Assembly (NCBI RefSeq): GCF_004345665.1
Contig: NZ_SLWR01000012.1
Location: 124,001 to 188,000, forward strand
Direction: 5' to 3'
Length of the DNA stretch: 64,000 nt
Source of the DNA: Kribbella antiqua
GTDB taxonomy: Bacteria; Actinomycetota; Actinomycetes; Propionibacteriales; Kribbellaceae
The translations under genes and the position numbers were made by a program. Each line of letters opens with the position of its first letter. Positions within the stretch are counted from its first letter, which is position 1. Shown here in pieces: positions 50,681-60,200 of the stretch. The notes under the pieces were generated by a model. That model was not told the DNA's origin. It made no database searches and saw only the letters and a list, made by a program, of their open reading frames with translations.

Positions 50681-51223
50681 GTGACAGCACGAACGCGTTT
50701 TCGCCTAGAAATCGTCAGCAGGGCGAGCGGCCCGATCCGCGTTTCTGAGTCCGCAACAGTTGACCTTCCACGGTCTGCGCCGTTGGTCTGGGCGTTCATG
50801 AAGGATCCGGCGAGTGCGGTCGTCCTCTCGGACACCATAGTCCTCGGCGCCCACCTGCCTGGGACACCAGACGGGGTCGGCGAGATACAGGTGTTCGTGC
50901 ACCAGGGCGACGACAGTCGACTCGGCAGCATGCTCGAGGTCGTGGCCATGGAGCCCGGTCGACGAGCAGTAACCCGCCAGCTCTCAGGCCCTTGTCCAGC
51001 TGGCGGTGAGCTGGTGATCTTGCCGAGCGGCCCGGAGGCGTGCCAGCTGACGCAGAGCTTCTGGACACTTCTGCCCGCTGGAGTCAGCCGGCGCGACGCC
51101 AGAGCGGTCGAATCGGCGTACCGAGAGAGTCTCCGCGACCTTGTTCGGCGCCTGAAGGAACGCGCCGCCGACGACCGTCTCTGGCCTGCATGCGCGTCGT
51201 CGTCCGACGTACAGGCCGGCTAG
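50681..51223 (+). CDS. SRPBCC-like (START-fold) protein
   Basis: About 180 aa from GTG 50681, which has GAGGG seven bases upstream. The pattern SESATVDLPRSAPLVWAFMK, DPASAVVLSDTIVLGAHLPG then VGEIQVFVHQGDDSRLGSML and RAVTRQLSGPCPAGGELVIL resembles the helix-grip SRPBCC fold that binds lipids or other hydrophobic ligands. C-terminal helix rich in R/E (VESAYRESLRDLVRRLKERA). Stand-alone gene in the right arm; ligand unknown. Confidence 0.55.
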   Translation: MTARTRFRLEIVSRASGPIRVSESATVDLPRSAPLVWAFMKDPASAVVLSDTIVLGAHLPGTPDGVGEIQVFVHQGDDSRLGSMLEVVAMEPGRRAVTRQLSGPCPAGGELVILPSGPEACQLTQSFWTLLPAGVSRRDARAVESAYRESLRDLVRRLKERAADDRLWPACASSSDVQAG

Positions 51224-51510
51224 TTGCCACGGCCAAATAGCGCAGTTGCACCAGCGGAAGAGCGTCAGTTCAGCCAGCGGTGGCACAGCAAGGATCCGCC
51301 ACGCTCGGCAGTTCAGCCTGGGAACATCATGGGAACAAACGGGTGTCGATTCGAGTCAAGTGGAGTCGAGAGCGGGCCGAACTGGTGTCGGCTACTCACG
51401 CCTGGAGAGGCGTATGTCGGTGGAATGGTTCGGTTTCCTAAACCGCACGTCAACCGGCCCAGCCCTCGAAGGCCTCTGGCCGGCCTCGCTGTCCGCGAGA
51501 TCCTGTCGGC

Positions 51511-52254
51511 ATGGTGACTAGGAATGCAGACCGCTTGGCGAGGTACGAGCGGCGCACCGGCTGGCTGCTCACTGCTGCCGCCGTGCTCTTCCTGGTGGTG
51601 TACGCATGGCCGATCCTCGACCCCGACCTGCCGCCAGCGCTGGTACGCGCCTCCTCGATCGCGAACATCACAATCTGGATCGGGTTCGGCGCCGACTACC
51701 TAGTGCGGTTGACCCTGGCACCCAGCAAGCGCCGATTCCTCCGGACGCACATCCTCGACCTAGTGGTGCTGGTCCTGCCGCTGTTGCGCCCGTTGCGGGC
51801 GTTGCGTGTCGTGACCGCCCTCGCGCGGATGAATCGAGCATCGCTGTCGTTCCGGGGTCAGACAACGATGTACGTCGTGGGCGCCGTGACACTGCTGGGA
51901 TTTGTAGGCGCCCTCGCCGTGCTCGATGCGGAGCGAAACAGCGAGAACGCCAACATCGCATCCTTTGGAGACGCCCTGTGGTGGGCATCCACAACCATCA
52001 CGACAGTCGGCTACGGGGACCGCTTCCCCACAACGACGGAAGGCCGCATCGCCGGCGTGGCCCTGATGATCGGCGGAATCGCACTCGTCGGCACCATCAC
52101 GGCCGCCCTGGCGTCATGGTTCGTAGAACACATCGGCTCCGTCGAAAAGGCCAATGCAGAAACCCAGGACGAAGTCGCAAGCCTGGTGGCGGAGCTGAAG
52201 GCCATCCGCACCGAACTCGCGGCGGCTAAGGACACCAGTCAGCCTGAGGGTTGA
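51511..52254 (+). CDS. Voltage-gated-type potassium channel
   Basis: 247 aa. Six-helix topology: S1 about 18-38 (LLTAAAVLFLVVYAWPI), S2-S3 (ITIWIGFGADYLVRLTL, HILDLVVLVLPLL), S4 with spaced arginines (RPLRALRVVTALARMNRASL), S5 (MYVVGAVTLLGFVGALAV), pore with selectivity filter STTITTVGYGDRFP, S6 (IAGVALMIGGIALVGTITAA) and a coiled-coil tail (VASLVAELKAIRTELAAAKD). A tetrameric plasma-membrane K+ channel. Its presence in an element's defence-like arm is notable, since channels can act as effectors of membrane depolarisation, but a plain housekeeping role is equally possible. Confidence 0.9.
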   Translation: MVTRNADRLARYERRTGWLLTAAAVLFLVVYAWPILDPDLPPALVRASSIANITIWIGFGADYLVRLTLAPSKRRFLRTHILDLVVLVLPLLRPLRALRVVTALARMNRASLSFRGQTTMYVVGAVTLLGFVGALAVLDAERNSENANIASFGDALWWASTTITTVGYGDRFPTTTEGRIAGVALMIGGIALVGTITAALASWFVEHIGSVEKANAETQDEVASLVAELKAIRTELAAAKDTSQPEG

Positions 52255-52351
52255 AGCCAGGCCGGTAGTGCATCCTGACGTCAAGCGTCGCGTCTAGAAC
52301 ACAGCACCGCGTAGCCTGTTCTACAGACCCGGCCGTCTTGGGGGTGTGCCG

Positions 52352-53428
52352 ATGGCAGGAATCTGGAGCTTGAGCGGTGATGGTCGCTGGCGACCTATGA
52401 CCGCTGCAGGATTCGTGAGTGAAGCCGATCTCCACGACCTGATCGAGCAGACACCGACCATGTTGCCGCTTGCAGGCACACCGCGTCTCGCGATTGTCGG
52501 CAAGGAGGTCAGGTGCGGCCGGGAACGCGCCGATCTACTGGCAGTTGAGGTCGAGACAGGCAGGCCGGTCGTCATCGAGGTCAAGTTGGCGTCCAACACA
52601 GATCGTCGACGTTCACTGACACAGGTTCTCGGCTACGCGGCCTTCCTGCGTCGGCTCGATGGCGACGGGCTTCACACAGTTCTGCGGGGATATCTCGACC
52701 AGCACGGCTATACCTCGGTCGCTAATGCCGCCAAGGCAGCAGCTGAGGCCGACCCAAGTTTCGATGAAGATGCCTTCCAGGCTCAGTTCGAGGATGCGCT
52801 GGCGGATGGTCGCCTGCGAGCAGTGGTTGTGCTCGACGAAGCACCGACGGATCTGGTGGATCTGGTCGGCTACCTCCAGGACGTGACGAGCGATCGGCTG
52901 ACCCTCGACCTGGTGGTCGTGACCGCGTATGAGGTAGCCGGTCAGCGCATTCTGGTTCCGCAACTGGTCGAGCCGGATCGCACACAGCTGACTGCAGAGT
53001 TGGCCGGAACCGGTAAACCATCCACTGCGAGCGAGGTTGTCCGCGGCTCGGATCCGTTTGAAGCGTCCATCGGCACCGTGGCACTCGAGCACCAGCCGTT
53101 GCTGCGGCGACTCTTGGAGTGGGCACAGGGACTGGAGCGCGAGGGCCTCGCCACCCTCTTCACGTCGATCGGCAAGGGCCGATGGGTCCTCAATCCTCGT
53201 CTGCCGGGCCAGGCTCGCGGGATGGTCTCGATCTGGAACGAGAATGGCCCCTACCTCTCCCCGTACCGCACCGTTCTCGACCAGGAAGCGCCTGCCACGC
53301 TGGCGAAACTTGATGCGACAGTGCCCAACGAGATCGGCCGGGGCAACTACATCAAGGCCCAGTACGACGAAGACCTGCTACGGCTCCTGCGCGAGGCCTA
53401 CGTAGAGGCCAGAGACAGCCGCGCGTAG
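52352..53428 (+). CDS. NucS-like PD-(D/E)XK endonuclease-domain protein
   Basis: 358 aa from ATG 52352 (GGGGG upstream; GTG 52346 possible). N-terminal nuclease core: VSEADLHDLIEQTPTMLPL, then EVRCGRERADLLAVEVETGR and VVIEVKLASNTDRRRSLTQV with E-x-K and Q of the RecB/NucS type. Later parts (VVVLDEAPTDLVDLVGYLQD; GRWVLNPRLPGQARGMVSIW) are a C-terminal domain I do not recognise. It probably cuts or senses DNA. Downstream of the channel gene on the same strand with a 97-bp gap, so co-expression is possible. Confidence 0.75.
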   Translation: MAGIWSLSGDGRWRPMTAAGFVSEADLHDLIEQTPTMLPLAGTPRLAIVGKEVRCGRERADLLAVEVETGRPVVIEVKLASNTDRRRSLTQVLGYAAFLRRLDGDGLHTVLRGYLDQHGYTSVANAAKAAAEADPSFDEDAFQAQFEDALADGRLRAVVVLDEAPTDLVDLVGYLQDVTSDRLTLDLVVVTAYEVAGQRILVPQLVEPDRTQLTAELAGTGKPSTASEVVRGSDPFEASIGTVALEHQPLLRRLLEWAQGLEREGLATLFTSIGKGRWVLNPRLPGQARGMVSIWNENGPYLSPYRTVLDQEAPATLAKLDATVPNEIGRGNYIKAQYDEDLLRLLREAYVEARDSRA

Positions 53429-53467
53429 AGCCAGGCCGAGGCCGTCAGCGCTCGACGCGCCGTCGCG

Positions 53468-54070
53468 CTAGCTGATGGGTAGTTCTCGTGCCCGGGCGCG
53501 TTGATGGGCACGGGCGACAGTGAGTTCGGCATGGAATCCGCTGTGCTTGTTCTGGTCGAGGTTCAGCGGGAGTAGCAGGTTGTGGATGAGTTGGCTTTCC
53601 AGTAGCCAGGGCGTTGGGGTGGCGACCCAGCACACGCGTGCATGGCGAGCCATCCAGTCGGACAGGACCGCTTCGTCGTGGGCGAACGTCATCCGTTGCC
53701 CGGTGCCAACGCGGCGCAGCTGAATGCCCAGTTGTTGGCTGAGCAGAGAACCCAGCGACAGCCGCAGGGTCGACCCGTAGGCGTTGCCTCGGAAGTGGTA
53801 TCGGATGCGCGACCGCAGGGTCTGGCGGCTACCGGCGCGACCGTCTTTGGGCGGTGCCTTCGGCGAGATCCCGACGTACAGCAAGGCGCCAGCGGCGGTG
53901 TGATGGCACCCCTGCACGGGGACGCGCGGCGGGGCTTGGTCGAAGTACCAGGCATACACGCCGGACACCGCGGGCACCGGGCAGGGCCACGTCAGGACCT
54001 CGGCGCGGGTCAGCACGGCAGCCGGCTCAAGCAACGAGGCAAGCTCGTCAGCGTGTTCGGATAGTGGCAC
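53468..54070 (-). CDS. GIY-YIG-like nuclease-family protein
   Basis: About 200 aa if GTG 54070 is the start (longer upstream frame runs through the divergent gene's promoter and lacks family match). The core VSGVYAWYFDQAPP then ALLYVGISPKAPPKDGRAGS, with QTLRSRIRYHFRGNAYGSTL, is the GIY-YIG pattern (G-V-Y/Y-V-G, then the Arg and helix). The C-terminus, TPWLLESQLIHNLLLPLNLD, carries the conserved Glu and Asn. Divergent from the DUF7662/YaaA-like gene, with which similar proteins are often neighbours. Nuclease or nucleotide-processing role likely; defence link is inference. Confidence 0.75.
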   Translation of the reverse strand: MPLSEHADELASLLEPAAVLTRAEVLTWPCPVPAVSGVYAWYFDQAPPRVPVQGCHHTAAGALLYVGISPKAPPKDGRAGSRQTLRSRIRYHFRGNAYGSTLRLSLGSLLSQQLGIQLRRVGTGQRMTFAHDEAVLSDWMARHARVCWVATPTPWLLESQLIHNLLLPLNLDQNKHSGFHAELTVARAHQRARARELPIS

Positions 54071-54178
54071 ACCATTATGTTGCCGTACGGATGAGGCAGG
54101 GGCGATCCGCTGATGGGCGGCTGGCCGAAGTGGCACCGATAAGTAGCCGAACCGCCGCGGTGGTGGGAGGAGGGAAGC

Positions 54179-55090
54179 ATGCCTGCGAATTGGCAACACC
54201 TGACGCAGTTTCTGAACGGCCGCTCCGAGGTCGTCCACATGGATTGGCAGGAGTTTGACGAGATCGTTGGTGGCGTGCCCGCATCCGCCATCGACCACTA
54301 CCCGCAGTGGTGGCATGGGGATCGGCCGCAAACGCGCGCGTGGCGCGCCGCCGGCTACGAGGCTGAGCAGATACGGCCGGGGCGGTCGGTGGTCTTTCGC
54401 CGCGCCGCCGACGCGTCGCGGGCACGCACGGGTGTGTCGCGATCGGTGGACCGACTTGACCATTCGGTCGAGACCGATGCTGTCTTGGGTGGCCTTGATC
54501 GGAGTCGAGTACTACTGATTGTCCCTTGCTCGGCCCGCAAGCGTCCCGGCGGCACGGCCGCCGCGCGGTTGCTGCCGTGGCCTCGAGAGCTGGTCGCCGC
54601 GCAGCGACCCGTCCTGGCCGACGCTGGCCTCGATGACAGCCGACTGATGCCCGCCTGGCAGCGCTACGACGGCGAGTTCTATCGCGCTGCCGGAGCCGGG
54701 CTGCGTCAGGTAGCCGAGGCGGGCCGCCTGATCATCCTGAGCGGAGGCTATGGTCTGATCGACGGCGCCGAGCTGATCGGAACCTACGACCGCGTCCTCT
54801 CCCTCGCCGACTGGCCGCCGGGGCTACTTGAGGACTTGCTTCAGCAGCGGGCGCGCGCGTCCAATAGCGACGTGGTGGCGTTCGCGGCAGCAACGACCGC
54901 TTATGCAACTCTGCTGCGCCGCATCCGCTGGGATCTCCCCGCGGGTCGCCGGGTCTTCCTGGTAAGTGTCAGTGGCCTCAGAGGAGCAGCCAACGTATCG
55001 CGGCGGCTTGGCGAGGCCTGCAATTCATTCCTCCTTGGCGAGCACCCAAGGTGGCCGGAAGGCATCCGCGTCGAACCACTGACAGCGTGA
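54179..55090 (+). CDS. DUF7662 plus YaaA/DUF6884-like protein
   Basis: 303 aa from ATG 54179. Residues about 1-75 match DUF7662 (PANWQHLTQFLNGRSEVVHM, WQEFDEIVGGVPASA, YPQWWHGDRPQTRAWRAAGY). Residues about 110-290 resemble the YaaA/DUF6884 fold (VLLIVPCSARKRPGGTAAAR, LMPAWQRYDGEFYRAAGAGL, LIILSGGYGLIDGAELIGTY), with the C-S-A-R-K loop. YaaA proteins bind DNA and act in oxidative stress; island-borne relatives have unknown roles. It is a domain fusion in the right arm, divergent from the GIY-YIG gene. Confidence 0.7.
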   Translation: MPANWQHLTQFLNGRSEVVHMDWQEFDEIVGGVPASAIDHYPQWWHGDRPQTRAWRAAGYEAEQIRPGRSVVFRRAADASRARTGVSRSVDRLDHSVETDAVLGGLDRSRVLLIVPCSARKRPGGTAAARLLPWPRELVAAQRPVLADAGLDDSRLMPAWQRYDGEFYRAAGAGLRQVAEAGRLIILSGGYGLIDGAELIGTYDRVLSLADWPPGLLEDLLQQRARASNSDVVAFAAATTAYATLLRRIRWDLPAGRRVFLVSVSGLRGAANVSRRLGEACNSFLLGEHPRWPEGIRVEPLTA

Positions 55091-55243
55091 AACGGCCGCG
55101 GCCTGAGACGAAACCGCGTGGTCTACATATCCGACAACGCTTACCCTCGAGCCAACCAAACCGTGACCTTCACCGATCACCTGAGCGGTTGTTCTGACCG
55201 GCCAGGCGCGGCATACTGGCGTTAGACCTGAGGGGAGGGTCCG

Positions 55244-56083
55244 ATGGCCACACCGAAACGCAATTACGTCCTTCCGCTCCCGGTAGTTGGCTGGGACCTG
55301 CTGGTTCGCGCGTTCTCGCCGGCGGAGCGTCCCACTAGGGCAAAGCTACGGACGCTACGGAACCGGCATGGCGTGCAGGGTGTCCAAGTCACCCACAGAG
55401 GTGAGCACAACGCTGCCGGTAGCGGAACCTACTTCAGCGTCCTTGCGGTTTTCGCCGCGCACGCTGAGCGGGACGGACGGCCAGAAGAAGCTCATGAGCT
55501 CGCAACAGCGGCGGCGGCACTGGAGACGCGGTTCAAACCGCAGTTGACTGGATTTCTCCGCCACAACGACCTACGGGACCTTCCCAAAGCGCCATTCTTC
55601 GACGACCTCATGCGGGCGACGGCCGAGGTGATGAAGAGCTGGCTCGGCCTGCGGCCCGGCGGAACCTTCGCGGCAGCCGTGAAAGACGTTCGTGGACCCT
55701 TCGCCCGCCTTGACGCATACCTGGTCTTCACTGGTACTCGAACCTCCCTGGACCTCCCTAAGGAACTGCTGGAGGCAGCCAAGCTTGGAGTGAACGACTG
55801 CGCGTGGGTCTTCAGTAGCACAGTTGAGAACACCGGCCTCGTCGAACTGCTCCCAGCGGTGAACGTCCGGCGAGCTCTGGTCGGCAGCACCTTGGAGGAT
55901 TGGTACACCTCGGTTGTCGCGTCAGAGGCTGCCGACGACAGCATGACTGAGGCCGAGATGGAAGCAGTCGCAGATGAGTACGATCGGCTAGCCGGGCCGA
56001 TGAGTCCAGCCAGAATCGCTGCGGCCCGCCGCACTGCGAGCGACAGGGGCTTTGTGCGGCAAAGTGTCCGCCTGGTGGGATGA
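55244..56083 (+). CDS. Unknown protein coupled to a GNAT acetyltransferase
   Basis: 279 aa from ATG 55244 (GGGAGGG upstream). Mixed sequence with no known domain: KLRTLRNRHGVQGVQVTHRG, LAVFAAHAERDGRPEEAHEL, RLDAYLVFTGTRTSLDLPKE, and an acidic helix (SMTEAEMEAVADEYDRLAGP). The last codon overlaps the GNAT start by ATGA. Two coupled genes with an acetyltransferase second resemble toxin-antitoxin layouts, but neither half matches a known TA antitoxin, so this is only suggestive. Confidence 0.65.
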   Translation: MATPKRNYVLPLPVVGWDLLVRAFSPAERPTRAKLRTLRNRHGVQGVQVTHRGEHNAAGSGTYFSVLAVFAAHAERDGRPEEAHELATAAAALETRFKPQLTGFLRHNDLRDLPKAPFFDDLMRATAEVMKSWLGLRPGGTFAAAVKDVRGPFARLDAYLVFTGTRTSLDLPKELLEAAKLGVNDCAWVFSSTVENTGLVELLPAVNVRRALVGSTLEDWYTSVVASEAADDSMTEAEMEAVADEYDRLAGPMSPARIAAARRTASDRGFVRQSVRLVG

Positions 56084-56595
56084 CTCGGGGACTCAAATGG
56101 CGTGAGGCTGACGCGGGAGACAAAGCAGTCTTACAGAGGTTCACCTGCACCGAGCCGCCCTCCCGGCCTGGCGGAAGAAGCAGACCGCTTCCTTATGCGC
56201 GGCCATACGAACGGGTCGTCCAAACCTACATCCGAACAGGTCGTGGTATCGGCGACCCAGCGGGACGAATGTTTCTCGGAGATGACGATCACGGCCTCGC
56301 GGCAGTTGGTTCCTTCTGGATACTCGATGAGCCCGGGGCATATAAGCTGCGGGTTGTCGCGGTCGCCCTCCGAGCTCAACACAACGGGTACGGCCGCGCG
56401 ACCCTTCGGTACCTCGTAGAGCAGATCGGACGTCATGCGTTGTCGACCGGCTGCACTGATGTCGATATCTTCGGCTCGATCCACAAGGACAACTCCAACA
56501 GCAAGCGGATGTGCGAAGCCGAAGGTTTCGCGCTGCTTTGTCCCGATGGCGAGGAGTACGATCTCTACCTTCGCCAAGTCAGTTTTGATGCCTGA
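56080..56595 (+). CDS. GNAT-family N-acetyltransferase
   Basis: 171 aa, start ATGA-coupled to the upstream gene. GNAT core: FLGDDDHGLAAVGSFWILDE (strand 3), LRVVAVALRAQHNGYGRATL with the Q-x-x-G-x-G/A acetyl-CoA loop, then a C-terminal KDNSNSKRMCEAEGFALLCP. It transfers acetyl from acetyl-CoA to an amine; target unknown. Possible substrates include tRNA in toxin relatives, small molecules or proteins. Last gene before attR. Confidence 0.85.
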   Translation: MTRGLKWREADAGDKAVLQRFTCTEPPSRPGGRSRPLPYARPYERVVQTYIRTGRGIGDPAGRMFLGDDDHGLAAVGSFWILDEPGAYKLRVVAVALRAQHNGYGRATLRYLVEQIGRHALSTGCTDVDIFGSIHKDNSNSKRMCEAEGFALLCPDGEEYDLYLRQVSFDA

Positions 56596-56986
56596 ACCAC
56601 GCTCGCCGGGGGTCTCTGACAAGGAGCTCACGGTTCAGCTCCGACGCGACCCGTCACCTGGGGGTGCTCACGCCGGCGAGTATCGCGCCACCCATCGGCG
56701 ACCACCCGAGGCGACGGGTCCCTACCTGGACGCTCGCTGGCCGGCCGTCCGAGCGCCCAGAGGCGAGCCTTCAGCAAACCGCACCCGGACAGTCCGAGAT
56801 GGAGTCCCTAGCTAAGGCCGCTTCTCGAGAAGGCGCTCGGCTGGCACCGGCCGCCATCCGTTCGCTCACCGTGGGATCATTCGTGGTGCGAAATGGAGTC
56901 GAAGAGGGTTGGTTAGCGGGGCCACAGTCCCTTCGAACACAGACTTTTGACGCCTAAAGAGGCTGGTTACTAGGGCATCATGGCCC
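56596..56986. other. Right end of the element with 24-bp subterminal repeat
   Basis: No convincing gene. It holds the right copy (56869-56892) of the 24-bp direct repeat also found at 6937-6960 (22/24 identical), 94 bp before the attR core. The flanking 56893-56986 shows short A/T-rich tracts. Probably the attP-right arm bound by integrase or Xis. Confidence 0.5.
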
Positions 56987-57031
56987 CTTTTAATCCGCGG
57001 GTTGTGGGTTCGAGTCCCACGGGGCCTACCA
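56987..57031 (+). repeat. attR: Right attachment site core of the integrated element
   Basis: Forty-five bases identical to the 3' part of tRNA-Lys at 6822-6866, including the CCA. No 5' tRNA half precedes it, so this is the displaced original 3' end. Together the copies define an element of about 50.2 kb. Confidence 0.95.
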
Positions 57032-57085
57032 AACACGCAGGTCAGAGCACACATGACCGCAGCGGCCACCCCCTCGACCCACCAC

Positions 57086-57274
57086 TTACCCACCACTTTG
57101 GGTCTCCCAGCCTCGTTCAGCGTCGCCGCGCCCGAAGACCGCGTCCATCGCTCTGGCCGCCTCCAGGTTCTTGACCTTGCGCCCGAGGTAGCCGTCCTGA
57201 GTCATCGACACTCGGCTGTGGCCGAGCTGGTCCGCGATCTGCCGAGAGGTTACCGCGTTCGGGTCGTCAGGCAT
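57086..57274 (-). pseudogene. C-terminal remnant of a second tyrosine integrase
   Basis: 62 codons from ATG 57274. The sequence SRQIADQLGHSRVSMTQDGY then LGRKVKNLEAARAMDAVFG is the end of a phage-type integrase: LGH box, S-M-T-Q and the nucleophilic Tyr. The upstream catalytic Arg and the N-terminal domains are missing; instead the frame starts inside the 3' end of the SIR2 gene (ATGCCTGA overlap). It lies 55 bp outside attR, at the side expected for an integrase using the same tRNA-Lys site. Confidence 0.75.
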
Positions 57275-60200
57275 CGCCAGACTCCAATTCTTCGGGTGTG
57301 TCCTCGTCGTCAGGACTTACGGAGTACACCGTCTGACCTCGCGGGATGGGACTTTTCCGTTGCCACAACATGCGGTTGCGCTTCAAACGCTGAGAAAATT
57401 CCTGCCGCGCTCGCTGTTCCTCGTGCCGATCCATCGGGGCGGCGGCGTGAAGTTTATGTTCCAAAATGAAATCATGCAAGGCATCCGCCTCTGCTGGAGT
57501 TAGCGTATGCCGATAATAGGCACTTGTCGCAATTGTTGGAAAGAACTTATCTACGGCGCGAACCCGCGGGTGTTCCCTTTGCGCAAGACTGAAGTACTCT
57601 ATCCAGCCCTCCGTTTGCAGTCCAAACGCATATAGCGCGCCCATCACGACTGGCTTTGGATCAGTTAAGAACGCGGGGTCCTTGAAACAGTTCTTCAGGG
57701 TTAGGATCAACTTTCTTGAGGACAGGGTTATAGACATTCCCGTGAAGCCAGCCAAGATCGGAGCAACACCCATGAAAATATCAACGAATTCATCGGCCTT
57801 CGATTGCGCTACTCCGAAGTTGATGCCGATGCGCCTTGCCAGCCCTCGAACGAATTCCTCATACTCGTCGTCCTCGCCAAGCAGCTCAACGTATACACCC
57901 CAAACGACAAGTATGCGATGAAAAACCGTCTTCTTAAGGTGTTGATCACGAATCATTTCAGAATCTCGCAGGACATTCGACACCAAGGACAGAGCGGTGC
58001 TGACACGAGCGAGCTCCGGTCCGTCCTCGACCTGGTCGAGCGGGAAGGCTTCCCGGTCCTCGTCCTCTAGATGATCCAACCAGTCGTAATCCGAGGGTTC
58101 CGTGGTCTCGGCAAAGGAAGCTCGTTTCCCCGGCATATCCAGGTCCAGCTGTCGCATTAGCGATTCCACCGACGATGCGTCCCCATCTAGCTCAGGTGCG
58201 GGCAATTCACCGAACATCCCGGAGGCAGATGATGCATACTTGTCGTGTGCCCATAAGAGACTGGCTACTACCTTGAGAACTTCTGCGTCACCTCGCGCCA
58301 GAGCTGCGTAATGACGGATTATCGGCGCGTAATAGAGTGGTCGAGAGTATAGCAGTTGGCGGAAATTTTCCGAAACAAGCGCCCGCTTTGCCGACAATAG
58401 GTGCAAATAGCTTGACTGGGTAAACCTTACTTGACTATTGCTGACAGCGAGAATCCTCAGTTCTCTAAAGTGCGTGAAAACCTCAGTTGGATCTTCGACC
58501 CAGCCAACCTCCTCAAAATACTTCTCGAGCGCGGTGACGACGACTGACTCAGGCAGCGAGCCGCTGTTCGTAAGAACGAACTGCTCCGCCAGGCTTGCCA
58601 GGATATCGAATCGCTCGTACGAGTCTAGACCAAACCTGGCATCCTCATATACGTTTCCCCGCCCCAAAAGAAGGCCTATGTACTCGTCCAAGAGCGCCGT
58701 ATCAGAAGCGGCCGCCAGTTTCGATTCACCATGTAACAGGGTGCTGATGAGGACGGAGAATGTGAACGGAGTCCGTGACAATGACTCTTGAGTCACGATG
58801 GAAATTGCCTTTCGCGCCACAGTCAGAGCCTGCGCGGGAGAGGATGCGGCAAGCTCAGCAAGCTTCCGTACGTCAGAAGTATTGAACCGGCCCAAGTATC
58901 TGAGATTTGCATCTAGACCGCGATCGGACATCGCACTATATATGTTAGCTTCCAAGCCGGACCGACAGCCAATTATCAACCACGCGAGCCTGAGCGCCTG
59001 GAGTTCATCGAGAACCTTGTCCGCAAGCTTACTCGGAGCCGGAGGAAAATTGTCGATCGCAAGAGCCAACTTCGGAAGAGGCTGGTTCTTGCCGACTCTG
59101 ACGCCAATTTGCCTGAGCGCCTGCACGACCAGAAGGCGCAGAGGAGACCCACTACGGCCGAGATCTCGACAATCAACCATTACTGGCAATTCGCCGAACC
59201 CGAGCCCCGCTCGCTTATGCAACATCCAGTCCATCGCTGATGTCAGGCCCGAATGTTCGTCAGCCGCAAGCAGAATCGACGGCTCCTTAATCTCGACCGC
59301 AATGTCGCATCGACGCGCCTGTATTTCCGGATCGCTATCGAGCGATGCGGTAAACTGCTCGTGCGAGACTGGCAAAATGACGGGAGCAATTAGCAATTCA
59401 TCGATTTGAGACGCTCCTGGGTCTGAAGTGTGGTCAATCAATACCGACCCGCTTCGCACGCGATCGCTAATCGACTCCATCGCCTGCTCGATTCCTGAGA
59501 CCATGACTTCAGAATCGGCGCCCGACGATCGGATATTCCTTAAATACCCTGCCAGGTCAGAATATTCGCTCCCATATGCAATTGGCTGGATCGAATCAGC
59601 GCTGTGGTATTGTTGCAGCGTTGCCAATTCCGAGCTTCGACAGAGCCGATAATGAGTTACCGCCGAGCCCTCTAGTTTGTCATTGAGCCAGTTGCGGAGT
59701 GCCTCGAAATTGGGATCGGCCAACCCTTCGCCGAAACCAACGAACAGTATGGTCTTCGAAGCTCCGAGCGCGTGCTCCAAGGCCTCAGTCGCGGGATGCT
59801 GCATTACTCGGCCATACGACCCATACCCCAGGATGACTGACCGCGGCTTCTTCCAGTGTCCGTGAAGGTGAGCGATGTCATTCGAAGAGCCATGGAGTGC
59901 CGCACGAAACGGCGCGTTGTCTAGCCAGGTAACCGGATCACGCCCAGAAACATCGGAGATCAAGTTGTCGTAATTTGTCGTCACGATGGGAGCACGGAGA
60001 TCGACGATCGCGGAGACAACGTCTCGATTCTTGACTGAGAGATCCCCGACGTCGCGCTGCAACCATTGGAAGAAATGTGTGCCATCTGGCGCAGACAACT
60101 CTGTTTCTACCATCTGAGCCACGCTTAGCAGGCTCGGCATGTACGTCATACCACGCTCTAAGCCATGGCGAGCTTCTTCAGCCCACCAGTCCTCCAGGCC

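Noticed and set aside
51224..51420. tRNA-like pieces (TAGCGCAGTTG and GTCGATTCGAGTC)
   Set aside because: The pieces are more than 100 bases apart and do not fold into a cloverleaf.
56866..57174. Frames over attR containing RGTRTHNPRIKR and NPRVVGSSPTG
   Set aside because: They are translations of the duplicated tRNA-Lys 3' end and its flank, not genes.
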